64,000 bases of DNA from Cyclobacteriaceae bacterium (GCA_022842845.1 JALHOT010000010.1:62001-126000), one strand, 5' to 3'. Numbered from the stretch's first letter, positions 36,912 through 45,901 are shown. Numbers and translations: made by a program. Notes: generated by a model not told the origin, from the sequence alone.

Positions 36912-39900
36912 CTATTGAAGCCCTATCATCATAAAGGCACCCCAGTAGATAGGTTCAGGATATTCATCGCGCAGTTCTTTTTTGGCATCTGTAAAACTGT
37001 CGCGAATATTGCCGCTGTTAAGCCACTTCAAATAAAATTTCAAGAATAATTTCTGCGTAGCGTCATCATCTACTTTAAACATACTCATAATTAATACTTT
37101 GGCACCAGCTACCAGGAATGCGCGCTGCAATCCATAAACCCCTTCACCGGCTTGTAAATCACCTAAGCCAGTTTCGCATGCACTGAGTACAACTAAGTCT
37201 GTTTTATCGAAGTTGAGGTTCATGGCTTCGTAGGCAGTTAATATCCCATTCTCCATGTTGTAATTGAAATCAGTTTTTTCGAGTAGATCGCCCGCCCCAG
37301 TTAACAGCAAACCTGTGCGCATCAATGGATTTTGCGTCAGCAGTGCTTCGTTGCCCTCCATTTCTTTTTCAAGACTAATGGCTTGACTAGGTTTATACAG
37401 GCCATGAGTGGCGATATGGAATATTTTAGGATTATTTAACACCTTGATGTTTTCTTCCAGTGCCTTTTCTTCCACAAACTGATTGGTGACCCACCCATTT
37501 TGTTTGAATAACAATTGCAGTTGGCTCACCTCTTTTTCTGTACCCGGTAAGGGTAGGATGGAGGCATTGTCTGTACTAGCCAGGTAGAAAGTTGGGTTGC
37601 CAAACATGGAGGCAATGTTTTCTGAGCCTCTTGATTTTGTTTTTATTTTATTGAGATAGATATCTTTGGTGTTGCTGACTAATACGATATTAGAATTATC
37701 CAATACATAGCGGCCATCCGGTGTGGGGATTGATTCCAGGTTGATCTGATTGTAGATTCCGTCTGCTGATAAGTATACGGTAGACACCAATCCTATTTCT
37801 TTTTGCAGGGGTTCCCAGAAAATCTTGTAAGAATAAGCATCAGGGATTTTACCAATAATGGCATTGCGATAATATTTGAAGTAGCGTGACTCCATATTCT
37901 TACCATCAGCAAAAAGTACCGCTTTAGGTGTTTTGTAGTCTGTCTTTACGTACAAAGCAGCATAGATAACAGAATCAGTGAGAACATGGTCAAAGTAACG
38001 ATAACGAACCATTTCAATGGCGACTTCTGTGGCATCCAGGGATTTTCGAACATTATCAAAAGTGGTGTTATTTACTTCAAAGCCCTGGCCAAAAACTTCT
38101 GCTCTTAGACTCAACTCTTTTTCAATAGATTCTACTTCTTTTTCAAGCAGATAGCGGTCAATGTTATTTTCAATTAATTGCTCCTGGCTCATGCTTAAGG
38201 CCAGCGTGAGTGTTTCCTTCTTTTGAAGCCATGCATTGTATTGTCCTTTCAGTACTTCGTCAGTACTACTAAGAATGCGTTGCCTGATTTTGATAGAAGA
38301 GCTGAGTAACAAAGCTTTGGTAATCAGTTGATAGTTGTAAACTTTACCAGTTAAATCTTTGAAGTCGTCCAGCTGGCTAAAAGCTAAAGTATTGTAAAAC
38401 TCAAAGTCTCCTTTGATGGTATTCCAGTATTTGGCTTTTTCACGCTCGCTCAGGGCAGGGAAATATTCACGAATAAAGCCCTCATAATTGTCGAGGGATT
38501 CCTCAATGTACTTCTTAGCCTTTTTAAAATCCTTTTCCATGTAGTAAACCTTCGCCAATTTTGACTGGATTTTTACATACTCCGGATGTGAAACACTAAA
38601 GAACTTTGCATACAAATCTTTTGACTTTGTATAAAACTCTTCCGCTTTGCTATAATTTTTTTGTTGGTAGTAGACATCGCCAGTCAAGGTGAATATGCTC
38701 GCCAGATTTATATTATTTTTTCTACCGGCTTTTAGTCGCCAGATGTTTTCGGCTACTGTCAATGAATTAAAGGCTATGTCATATTTCTTTTCAGAAATGT
38801 AAAGCGCAGCCACATTCTTTAAGATTTCTGCGTACTGTGGATTTTCTTTACCAAGTTTTTGAGCAATCATGTCACGGCTCTCCAGCATTAGTTTTTCAAC
38901 TTCTTTACGGTTGTCACCATTGTGGAATTTAATGAGCGCTAATTGTGAAATTGATTTGGCCGTTTCAATATGGTCACGACCGAATTGCTTTTCCTGACTT
39001 ACTAATGCCTTTCTGATTTCTTCTTCTGCTTTTTCAAAATCGCCAAGCGTATAGTATAAGTCGCTCAGTAACTTTTGGGTAGGGGCTGTTTTAGTAGATG
39101 TTTCTCCATAGTATCGAGCCGCTAATTCGTTGGCTTGCTTAGCAATCTTTTCAGTTTCTGTGTATTCTCCTCTTAACAGCAGAATTTTTCCTTTGTTGGT
39201 GAGTGGCTCTATCAAGCGATAGGTTGTAGCACCGTACAGTTTTTGATATTCAGCTATCAACTTATTTAATATAATGTCGGTTTGTGAATACTTGCCAAGC
39301 TGTATAAAAAGCGCTGATAGTTCTTCGGCTGTAGCTAGTTCATTCCCAAAAGCAACATCAGATTTAATGATCATTTTTACCGTCCTATCAAGGTTCGCTT
39401 GTGCTTCATCAAACATACCTTTAATACCATATAGTTTAGCCTGTGTTTCAAGGGCATGAACGAACTGTTCTAACCTGTTTTCATCCTTTCTATACTTCTC
39501 AAAAATGTCAATCGATTTCTGAATATTTTTTTCTGCCTTTTCGTATAAGCCTAACTTTAATTGAAGCATTGCAATTTTATCAAGCTGATGAGCATAGTCG
39601 GGATCTTCATTGCTGAACTTACTATAAGCCATGTCGGAAGATTTGTCTAATATTTTACTGGCGGCCGTATAGAGATCGTTAAACTCATAGAGTGTAGCCA
39701 GGTTATTTAGTATTTCAAGGTGGTCTTTATGCCAGGCACCAATTTCGTAAGCTACCATCTCGTTATAGCTTGTTTGAAATATCTTACCAGCCTCTTCAAT
39801 TTTATTGGTATAGTTCAGGTAGTAGGAGGCAAGTTTCAGTTTGGTGAGATGAAACTCGGGTGATTCTGATCCATACAGTTCTTTTTTTAACTCAATGATT

Positions 39901-41141
39901 TGGTTTAGGTATACTTCAATATTGGCATAGCTTTTCTTTGACAGGGCCAAATCGCTGAGAAATTCTAAGATATGGATTCTGGTTTTATAGACATTGGGCA
40001 AAGATTCATTGGTCAGTAGTTTAAGGGCATCATTTTCCAGATTTTTATTTCGCCTGCTGTTTATTTTTGAGTCAAATACGATGGCCTTGAAATTGATGTT
40101 GTGCACACTGGATTTCCGAAAGTTTTTTTCCAGCATCGTTTCATACTCCTTCTTCACATTGGTATAACGAGAATCACTTTCATCTTTTTGAAGTTGGCTG
40201 AGATAACTTTGGTAAACATCGTGGCCAATGAGATGGGTAGGTTTGGCTTTACGTTTTAAATTAATCAGCACATTATCAAAGCCAAGGTCTTTTTCTGTAG
40301 AGGAAAAGTTAACCAAACCATTTTCAGAGAGAAGGCGTGAATGCAGGTAGTTGTTGTAAACAAGTGCCAAGCTGTATTCACCGATAAAGTTGTTACGCTT
40401 TGCAATCCAGTTACGGGAAGCTACAAAGGCAGAGTCTGCTTTGGTTACTTCACCCATTTTGCTGTATGCTTGAGCCCGTAGCGTTATTAGTTTAGCATAG
40501 TCACCGAAGCGAGATGATAACTCTTGCTCTGGAATTCTCTTTTTAACGATCTTCCCATTTTCAATTACTTGTTCTTTATCTATGGCTCTGCCTAAGAAGT
40601 AGGGGTCTATTTCCTTTAGCATTTGAATGGCTTCGTGACAAAAGCCTTGGCCAGTTTTTGCTTCCGCCACAATGAGCATTGTCTTGGCTTGAATGGACTC
40701 ACCCTGCAGTTGTCCATCTTTTATTTGAGAGTTTATTTTTTGAGCTATTTCAAGTGCTTTTTTAAAGTTTCCATAAGCGATGTATAAATCAGCCACCTCC
40801 AATTGTGTGAAAGCATGAGCGATTGAGCTTTCACCGTTGACCAAAACACTCACTTTGAGTGCATTGATAATGTCATTTTCAAATTTATCCAGTTCTCCGG
40901 TCGATAACGTTAAATGGGCTACTCGTAAGTAATAGGCAGCTACGTATTGATTTTGCTCACCGAGCCCCGTCCTAACGCGGTTAATGAATTTTTCATAGGC
41001 CTTGTCAGCTTTATCAAAAGCCCCCTGGTTGTATGCGGCATCTGCCTTGGCCAGCATTTTATCATATTTGGCTTGTGTTGCCGCCATGAAGGGTAATAAC
41101 AAGAGGGTTATTAGCAGGGAAGTTGAGATAAAGGATTTCAT
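36912..41141 (-). CDS. Giant exported TPR-CHAT protein (caspase-fold peptidase domain)
   Basis: This is a 1409-residue protein. A signal peptide (1-24) is followed by a very long helical array of tetratricopeptide repeats (about 25-960; e.g. GLYEKAEKNIQKSIDIFEKY, GDFEKAEEEIRKALVSQEKQ and KNYSKAEEFYTKSKDLYAKF). A linker comes next, then a C-terminal CHAT domain (about 1090-1409). The CHAT catalytic pair is intact: His near 1246 in IATHG and Cys near 1322 in LSACETG, followed by the typical GEGVYGLQRAFLVAGAKVLIMS. CHAT domains are caspase-related proteases (separase, type III-E TPR-CHAT). The signal peptide places it outside the cytoplasm. It is monocistronic, with no CRISPR or substrate gene nearby. 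Confidence 0.93.
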   Translation of the reverse strand: MKSFISTSLLITLLLLPFMAATQAKYDKMLAKADAAYNQGAFDKADKAYEKFINRVRTGLGEQNQYVAAYYLRVAHLTLSTGELDKFENDIINALKVSVLVNGESSIAHAFTQLEVADLYIAYGNFKKALEIAQKINSQIKDGQLQGESIQAKTMLIVAEAKTGQGFCHEAIQMLKEIDPYFLGRAIDKEQVIENGKIVKKRIPEQELSSRFGDYAKLITLRAQAYSKMGEVTKADSAFVASRNWIAKRNNFIGEYSLALVYNNYLHSRLLSENGLVNFSSTEKDLGFDNVLINLKRKAKPTHLIGHDVYQSYLSQLQKDESDSRYTNVKKEYETMLEKNFRKSSVHNINFKAIVFDSKINSRRNKNLENDALKLLTNESLPNVYKTRIHILEFLSDLALSKKSYANIEVYLNQIIELKKELYGSESPEFHLTKLKLASYYLNYTNKIEEAGKIFQTSYNEMVAYEIGAWHKDHLEILNNLATLYEFNDLYTAASKILDKSSDMAYSKFSNEDPDYAHQLDKIAMLQLKLGLYEKAEKNIQKSIDIFEKYRKDENRLEQFVHALETQAKLYGIKGMFDEAQANLDRTVKMIIKSDVAFGNELATAEELSALFIQLGKYSQTDIILNKLIAEYQKLYGATTYRLIEPLTNKGKILLLRGEYTETEKIAKQANELAARYYGETSTKTAPTQKLLSDLYYTLGDFEKAEEEIRKALVSQEKQFGRDHIETAKSISQLALIKFHNGDNRKEVEKLMLESRDMIAQKLGKENPQYAEILKNVAALYISEKKYDIAFNSLTVAENIWRLKAGRKNNINLASIFTLTGDVYYQQKNYSKAEEFYTKSKDLYAKFFSVSHPEYVKIQSKLAKVYYMEKDFKKAKKYIEESLDNYEGFIREYFPALSEREKAKYWNTIKGDFEFYNTLAFSQLDDFKDLTGKVYNYQLITKALLLSSSIKIRQRILSSTDEVLKGQYNAWLQKKETLTLALSMSQEQLIENNIDRYLLEKEVESIEKELSLRAEVFGQGFEVNNTTFDNVRKSLDATEVAIEMVRYRYFDHVLTDSVIYAALYVKTDYKTPKAVLFADGKNMESRYFKYYRNAIIGKIPDAYSYKIFWEPLQKEIGLVSTVYLSADGIYNQINLESIPTPDGRYVLDNSNIVLVSNTKDIYLNKIKTKSRGSENIASMFGNPTFYLASTDNASILPLPGTEKEVSQLQLLFKQNGWVTNQFVEEKALEENIKVLNNPKIFHIATHGLYKPSQAISLEKEMEGNEALLTQNPLMRTGLLLTGAGDLLEKTDFNYNMENGILTAYEAMNLNFDKTDLVVLSACETGLGDLQAGEGVYGLQRAFLVAGAKVLIMSMFKVDDDATQKLFLKFYLKWLNSGNIRDSFTDAKKELRDEYPEPIYWGAFMMIGLQ

Positions 41142-41216
41142 AGGGATGGATAATGAAATAGAAATGTAAGGTACAAAAAAATGAGGTGCCGCGATCGGTT
41201 TTGTCTATAATGAAAA

Positions 41217-41243
41217 GGTCCGTAGAAATTTCTTTCCCGGACC
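41217..41243 (-). terminator. Weak hairpin terminator after the HNH gene
   Basis: GGTCCG (41217-41222) pairs with CGGACC (41238-41243). On the minus strand the stem is followed by TTTTC. It lies downstream of the HNH endonuclease gene and upstream of the TPR-CHAT start. Confidence 0.4.
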
Positions 41244-41290
41244 CTTTCCGAAGCGGTGTAATGATTGATTTAAATCAATCGAACCATTTC

Positions 41291-41860
41291 CTAGATTTTA
41301 ACATGCGACCAGTTCTCACCAATTTTTATACGGTGTATTTGCATGTCAGATACTTTGTACTTTTTAGCGAGTTTTTTCAGTGTTGGTGTTGTCTTGGATT
41401 TGAATAATTCAATTTTAATCTGCTTAACACGCTCTGCTGTTAGTTTTGGTCCTTTGAGTGGGCTTATGTGCTTTAACACATTTGGATCTTTGCGTGCATG
41501 TTCAATTTGTTCTTCTTGCGAAGCCCAAATTAAATTGGATGCTTTATTGTTATCCTTTTTGTGGTCCTTATGCAAAACGAATTTACGCTGCTTAGATTTA
41601 CCTTTGCAAAAGTATTCAGCAACTATCCGATGGATGTATAGATTTTGCTTACCATCTGAGGACGTGATGGTAACACTCGGGTAGCCTTGGGTAGGTCTGG
41701 ATTTAAGCAATTGTCCTTCTTGCAGCTTAGTTCGATAGCTGGCAATTCGACCAGTATTCGAAATAGCATATTGCTTCTGATTTTTCCCTTGTTTAAGCTT
41801 GATTTCCTTCCATTGTTCACCCTTCAGTAGTTTTAGGGGAGGTCTTTTTACAGTTGTCAT
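41291..41860 (-). CDS. NUMOD4-HNH endonuclease with C-terminal helix-turn-helix
   Basis: This is a 189-residue homing-endonuclease-like protein. A NUMOD4 domain at the N-terminus (EQWKEIKLKQGKNQKQYAIS ... GRIASY) is followed by an HNH domain with IHRIVAEYF and the metal-binding LHKDHKKDNNKASNLIWAS. The C-terminal basic segment (LKKLAKKYKVSDMQIHRIKIG) looks like a DNA-binding helix-turn-helix. ATG 41860 begins the conserved region (MTTVKRPPLKLLKGEQW); an in-frame start at 41971 adds a sequence without family features. Such proteins are usually selfish elements or phage-related. This one stands alone between a TPR-CHAT gene and a zinc-ribbon gene. Confidence 0.87.
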   Translation of the reverse strand: MTTVKRPPLKLLKGEQWKEIKLKQGKNQKQYAISNTGRIASYRTKLQEGQLLKSRPTQGYPSVTITSSDGKQNLYIHRIVAEYFCKGKSKQRKFVLHKDHKKDNNKASNLIWASQEEQIEHARKDPNVLKHISPLKGPKLTAERVKQIKIELFKSKTTPTLKKLAKKYKVSDMQIHRIKIGENWSHVKI

Positions 41861-42000
41861 ACACAGAATTTTGTTGAGAGTGTGTGAAGTTAAGCAATTA
41901 TTCTTTGCTTGTATATACGTTACAGGAGCCTCAAAGGATGACCCTTTAAAGATTTTTTTAACTGATGACAACTCATGGAAACTCTTGTGGATATGTTTGC

Positions 42001-42369
42001 CTAGGAAAAGTCTCTTTTGACAACCAGTAAACAGTGGTTTTGATCCACAGGAAGGTACCCTTGATCATAGCAATAGAAGTACTGGGCGCCTTCTTTAGTC
42101 GTGTAGGTGCTTGTGTGATAATTGAAGTCAAAGCCCTTTTCAGACATTCTGGCTTTGCTCACCCGTGACTTCCCGGTTTTGTTGAGTTCCTGTAGTATTC
42201 TTCTATTTTTTCGGAGGATGTTATTGATGTTGCGCATCAGGCTCGTCTCATCGCTATTGAGCCGGTTGTTAAAGCTAATTCTGCATTGATCCGAGCAATA
42301 TTTCTTGTCAGCACGGCCCAGTATTTTTTCGCCACATTCCTGGCAATTTTTTTCAACGAGTGTAGGCAT
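42001..42369 (-). CDS. Small zinc-ribbon protein
   Basis: This is a 122-residue cytoplasmic protein with an N-terminal four-cysteine zinc ribbon (CQECGEKILGRADKKYCSDQC, Cys about 9, 12, 24, 28). It is followed by a basic helical middle region (NNILRKNRRILQELNKTGKS) and a C-terminal beta-rich part (FDFNYHTSTYTTKEGAQYFY). It probably binds nucleic acid. The start codon overlaps a perfect 7-bp inverted repeat, which suggests autoregulation. It is divergent from ssb and 141 bp upstream of the HNH gene. No specific function is known to me. Confidence 0.8.
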   Translation of the reverse strand: MPTLVEKNCQECGEKILGRADKKYCSDQCRISFNNRLNSDETSLMRNINNILRKNRRILQELNKTGKSRVSKARMSEKGFDFNYHTSTYTTKEGAQYFYCYDQGYLPVDQNHCLLVVKRDFS

Positions 42370-42423
42370 TTGTAAACGATTACAAACGAATATAATCGAA
42401 AGTAAGCGTTTTTCATACGATTA
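42369..42423. promoter_or_regulatory. Operator-like palindromes between the zinc-ribbon gene and ssb
   Basis: TTTGTAA (42369-42375) and TTACAAA (42380-42386) form a perfect 7-bp inverted repeat with 4-nt spacer at the zinc-ribbon start codon. CGATTA occurs at 42377-42382, as its complement TAATCG at 42393-42398, and again at 42418-42423. The arrangement looks like repressor sites shared by the divergent genes. Confidence 0.45.
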
Positions 42424-42504
42424 AGGCCGTTTTCTGCCCAGACCTTTGTATCGTCAATGGCAAAGAAGCCATGACAAACATGTTAAACCATAAATACTAT
42501 TATC

Positions 42505-42840
42505 ATGAAAAGTTTAAGAAACAGTGTAACGCTTATCGGTCGTTTGGGTAAAGATCCAGAAGTGAAAATGTTTGGCGATAAAAAGAAGGCTAGCTTCTCC
42601 ATCGTTACCTCAGACACCTATAAAAACGCCAAAGGTGAGAAGGTTGAAGACACCCAATGGCATAACATCACGATATGGGGAAGCCTGGCAACAGTAGCAG
42701 AGAAATACCTTAAAAAGGGTAATCAGGTTTGCGTAGAAGGCAAACTCGTATATCGGGAGTATGAAACAAATACAGGGGAAAAACGAAGCATCACAGAGGT
42801 GAGTGTAAATGACCTGTTAATGCTGGGCGATAAGCATTAA
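42505..42840 (+). CDS. ssb: Single-stranded DNA-binding protein paralogue without the acidic tail
   Basis: This is a 111-residue OB-fold SSB (SLRNSVTLIGRLGKDPEVK, QWHNITIWGSLATVAEKYLKKG, VCVEGKLVYREYE). It ends right after the OB-fold at DLLMLGDKH. It lacks both the flexible linker and the acidic DDxPF-type C-terminal tip that chromosomal SSBs use to recruit replication and repair proteins. It is therefore probably an accessory paralogue such as those of phages, plasmids or natural-transformation systems, not the main replicative SSB. It is divergent from a zinc-ribbon gene and followed by a strong terminator. Confidence 0.92.
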   Translation: MKSLRNSVTLIGRLGKDPEVKMFGDKKKASFSIVTSDTYKNAKGEKVEDTQWHNITIWGSLATVAEKYLKKGNQVCVEGKLVYREYETNTGEKRSITEVSVNDLLMLGDKH

Positions 42841-42854
42841 GCGTGGATATGATA

Positions 42855-42892
42855 AGGTAGTTGCCAGGATCCTGGCAGCTACCTATTTTTTT
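42855..42892 (+). terminator. Rho-independent terminator after ssb
   Basis: A nearly perfect 15-bp inverted repeat (42855-42869 with 42870-42884, one mismatch) is centred on GGATCC and followed by an A and seven T residues. Confidence 0.9.
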
Positions 42893-42952
42893 AAGTGTGT
42901 AGGTTTGTACAAATTTCGTTTTTACTTAGTGGCAAGCCTGTTACTTTTACAA

Positions 42953-44932
42953 ATGACTTTTCTGTACCCTGGTTTCTTGTGGGCCTTATTTGCACTGGCC
43001 ATTCCTGTAATAGTTCATCTGTTTAACTTTCGAAGAACTCAGAAAATCTATTTTTCCAGTACGCGTTTTATTCGTGAGGTGCAAGAAACCTCATCTGCTA
43101 AACGAAAATTAAAACACTGGCTGGTTTTGGCGACCCGGCTTTTATTTTTATTCTTTCTGGTTATTGTCTTTGCCCAACCCATTTTACCCGCCAAAGAACA
43201 ACTTCAAGCTGGCGAAAATATCGTGATATACCTGGATAATTCTCAGAGTATGTCAGCACCTACCGAGGGCGCAGCACAAGCTTTCGATGCCAGCCTTGTG
43301 GCGGCCAGTACCATTACGGATGCCTTCCCCGCTGATACCCGGTACAGATTGCTAACAAACGATTTTAATCCTTTCGCCAATTCATTAAAAACAAAGGCAG
43401 AGGTCAAAGAAGAACTGGCCAAACTCAGGATAAGCGGAAAGAGCCGCACCGCTGGCGAGGTCATGTCCAGGCTGCAAAAGCTGGGGGGTGAAAAGCAAGT
43501 CTTTTGGTTATCTGATTTTCAAAAATCAACCCTTGGTCAACCGATCGTGGCTGATAGTAATTATTCTTTCCACCTTGTGCCTCTCCGCACTAATGTGAAG
43601 AGTAATATATTTATTGATACGGTTTATATGGATAATCCTTTTGCCGTTGGAGGAGAGCTCAATGCATTAACTGTAAAGTTGTTGAATGATGGGGATGAGG
43701 ATCGCAGACAAATTAATGTGCGCCTGGTCATTGATGACCTGCAGGTAGGCACTGCTAATACTGACATTCCGGCTAATGGAACTGCTGAGGTGAATTTTTC
43801 TTTGCCGGGCACGATGGAGGGAATGCACAAAGCTACCTTGTCGTTGGCTGATGCTCCCATTACTTTTGATAATGACTTTTACCTGGTACTGAATTTTGCC
43901 AGTCGAATTCGTGTAGTAAGTATAGAAGGCAATAATACCTCTATTATCCCTAAGGTTTTTGGAAATAATAAACTCTTTGACTTTGTCGCCATAGCTGGTA
44001 ATAACATAGACTACTCTTTATTATCCAAGGCAGATTTACTTATTATTAATGAAGTAGTACAACTGGATCAAGCCTTGCAAACAGTGCTTCAGGATTTTTT
44101 GTCTGTCGGAGGCTCCGTTCTCATAATACCTGCAGCCAATCCAGCGCTAGACTCTTATCGCTCATTGATTCCTGCTATCGTTAAGAGTTCTCAAAGCAAA
44201 CCCCTGGAACTAAGCAAGCCAGATAGCAAGAACCCGTTCTTCGAAAATGTGTTCCAAGAAGCTCCGACCCAAATAGCCATGCCTGCAGTTAAAAATAGTA
44301 TTGATTGGGGGCTTGACCGCCAGGCCATCTTAAAGCAGCAAGACGATAGACCTTACTTATCTCAATTCTCCACTACTGGTAAATTATATGTTCTGGGTGG
44401 TCCTTTAAAAATTGAGTTTGGCTCTTTCTTTAACCACTCTCTTGTTGTTCCGGTTATGTATAGAATGGCAGCCTTTAGCAGAAGAAATCAAGTGCAACTT
44501 TATCACGCATTAACAGTGCCTACCCTTCGCTTTAGAGCCGACTCTCTCGAAGCCAATCAATTGATAGTGCTGCAGGGAATGAATCAGGTTGTTCCTGCAC
44601 AGCGCCTGGTTAATCAGGAGGTGTTAGGTGACTTGAGTGGATTAGACATAGAGGCTGGCCATTATTATGCAAAGGCAAATGCCGATACCTTGAGCATTCT
44701 TGCCTTTAACCAGCAAAATTTAGAATCGCGTTTGAATACCCTCAGTAATAGTGAACTGGAAGCATACTTTGGGGAGGGCGTTGATGTTTATGAATTAACA
44801 GCAGACTCCACCACTGCTATGGCTGATGCTTTAAAAGAGAATTATCAAGGCAATCCTTTGTGGAAATATGCCCTGATAATTTCATTAATCTTTCTTTTAA
44901 TGGAGATTTTGATTCTAAGCTTCTGGCGATAG
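42953..44932 (+). CDS. BatA-like membrane protein with N-terminal double-helix domain
   Basis: This 659-residue protein begins MTFLYPGFLWALFALAIPV, the hallmark of the BatA N-terminal domain (TIGR02226). Two helices span about 1-75, including HLFNFRRTQKIYFSSTRFI. A von Willebrand A-like region (about 90-200) has the DNSQSMSAP stretch as a degenerate MIDAS motif. A beta-rich periplasmic or cytosolic part follows, with one C-terminal transmembrane helix (WKYALIISLIFLLMEILIL). A TACTTTTA -7-like box ends 3 nt before ATG 42953, supporting this start over TTG 42905. BatB-E and MoxR genes are not adjacent, so it stands alone. Confidence 0.88.
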   Translation: MTFLYPGFLWALFALAIPVIVHLFNFRRTQKIYFSSTRFIREVQETSSAKRKLKHWLVLATRLLFLFFLVIVFAQPILPAKEQLQAGENIVIYLDNSQSMSAPTEGAAQAFDASLVAASTITDAFPADTRYRLLTNDFNPFANSLKTKAEVKEELAKLRISGKSRTAGEVMSRLQKLGGEKQVFWLSDFQKSTLGQPIVADSNYSFHLVPLRTNVKSNIFIDTVYMDNPFAVGGELNALTVKLLNDGDEDRRQINVRLVIDDLQVGTANTDIPANGTAEVNFSLPGTMEGMHKATLSLADAPITFDNDFYLVLNFASRIRVVSIEGNNTSIIPKVFGNNKLFDFVAIAGNNIDYSLLSKADLLIINEVVQLDQALQTVLQDFLSVGGSVLIIPAANPALDSYRSLIPAIVKSSQSKPLELSKPDSKNPFFENVFQEAPTQIAMPAVKNSIDWGLDRQAILKQQDDRPYLSQFSTTGKLYVLGGPLKIEFGSFFNHSLVVPVMYRMAAFSRRNQVQLYHALTVPTLRFRADSLEANQLIVLQGMNQVVPAQRLVNQEVLGDLSGLDIEAGHYYAKANADTLSILAFNQQNLESRLNTLSNSELEAYFGEGVDVYELTADSTTAMADALKENYQGNPLWKYALIISLIFLLMEILILSFWR

Positions 44933-44938
44933 GGTATA

Positions 44939-45901
44939 TTATTGATCGATACCAATGAGGTAGGTGGTATAAGTTATATAACCCAAAAAGAGTATTAGTG
45001 CCTCCCATCTGTCCAGCTTTCGGGTATTAATGGTGAACATAAAAACCATCAACAAAATGGTTCCGCCAATAAGAACTTTAATGTCGAAATTCATAGCCGT
45101 TGAATATTGCAAAGGCGTAATACTACCTGTAATGCCTAGGATGAAAAATATATTGAATATGTTGGAGCCAATCACATTACCAATAGCGATGTCCGTATTT
45201 TTCCTGTAAGCTGCTACGCAGGAGGTTACTAATTCAGGAAGTGATGTGCCTGCGGCCAGAATAGTAAGTCCGATCAGTTTTTCGCTCATACCGAAATCTT
45301 TGGCGATAAAGATGGCATTGTCGACCACTAACTTGCCTCCACCCACCAGCATTACTAATCCTAATACAGCCATACCAATGGATAGCCACGTATTATAGAT
45401 TTTTATTTCACCCTGGTCAAGGTCTGTATTATTCTTCATGGTTCTTATAATGTATAACATGAATAGGCCAAAGAAAGCTAGCAGGATGAAAGCATCAGTT
45501 CTGCTAAGCATATCTTTTTCACTGCCCCATATCATGCTGTCATTTACTAAAATAAACAGCACCACAGCTGCCAGAATAGATAGCGGTACCTCGTATTTAA
45601 TCGTGCTTCTTTGAACTACTAAGGGATAGATAAGACCAGCAATGCCCAGTATAAATAATAAATTGAAGTTATTGCTGCCTATGGCATTACCAAAAGAAGC
45701 ATCAGCCGATCCATTATAAGCTGACAATAAGCTGACAATTAATTCTGGGGCTGAGGTACCAAAGGCCACTACTGTTAAGCCAATGGCCAGATTGGAAATA
45801 TTCATTTTTTTGGCTAAAGAAGATGCGCCATTAACTAAAAAATCAGCGCCTTTGATAAGCACGGCAAAGCCAGCAAACAACAATACGACAGTCCAAAACA
45901 T
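44939..45901 (-). CDS. Calcium/sodium antiporter, CaCA family (YrbG type)
   Basis: This is a 320-residue inner membrane cation exchanger with ten helices in two inverted halves. Each half has the alpha-repeat ion site: GTSAPELIVSL (48-58) with GNAIGSNNFN, and GTSLPELVTS (about 216) with GNVIGSNIFNIFF. These acidic and asparagine residues coordinate Ca2+/Na+. The length is standard. A TATCTTTA box at 45924-45931 lies 22 nt upstream. It converges with the BatA-like gene (6 nt apart) and follows CorA and MscS genes on the same strand. Confidence 0.93.
   Translation of the reverse strand: MFWTVVLLFAGFAVLIKGADFLVNGASSLAKKMNISNLAIGLTVVAFGTSAPELIVSLLSAYNGSADASFGNAIGSNNFNLLFILGIAGLIYPLVVQRSTIKYEVPLSILAAVVLFILVNDSMIWGSEKDMLSRTDAFILLAFFGLFMLYIIRTMKNNTDLDQGEIKIYNTWLSIGMAVLGLVMLVGGGKLVVDNAIFIAKDFGMSEKLIGLTILAAGTSLPELVTSCVAAYRKNTDIAIGNVIGSNIFNIFFILGITGSITPLQYSTAMNFDIKVLIGGTILLMVFMFTINTRKLDRWEALILFLGYITYTTYLIGIDQ

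Noticed and set aside
36912-41141. Type III-E CRISPR (Craspase) reading of the TPR-CHAT gene
   Set aside because: No cas7-11, no repeats and no spacer array in the window, and the protein carries a signal peptide.
42841-42892. REP-like reading of the GGATCC-centred palindrome after ssb
   Set aside because: It is followed by a T-run directly after a gene, so it is better explained as a terminator.
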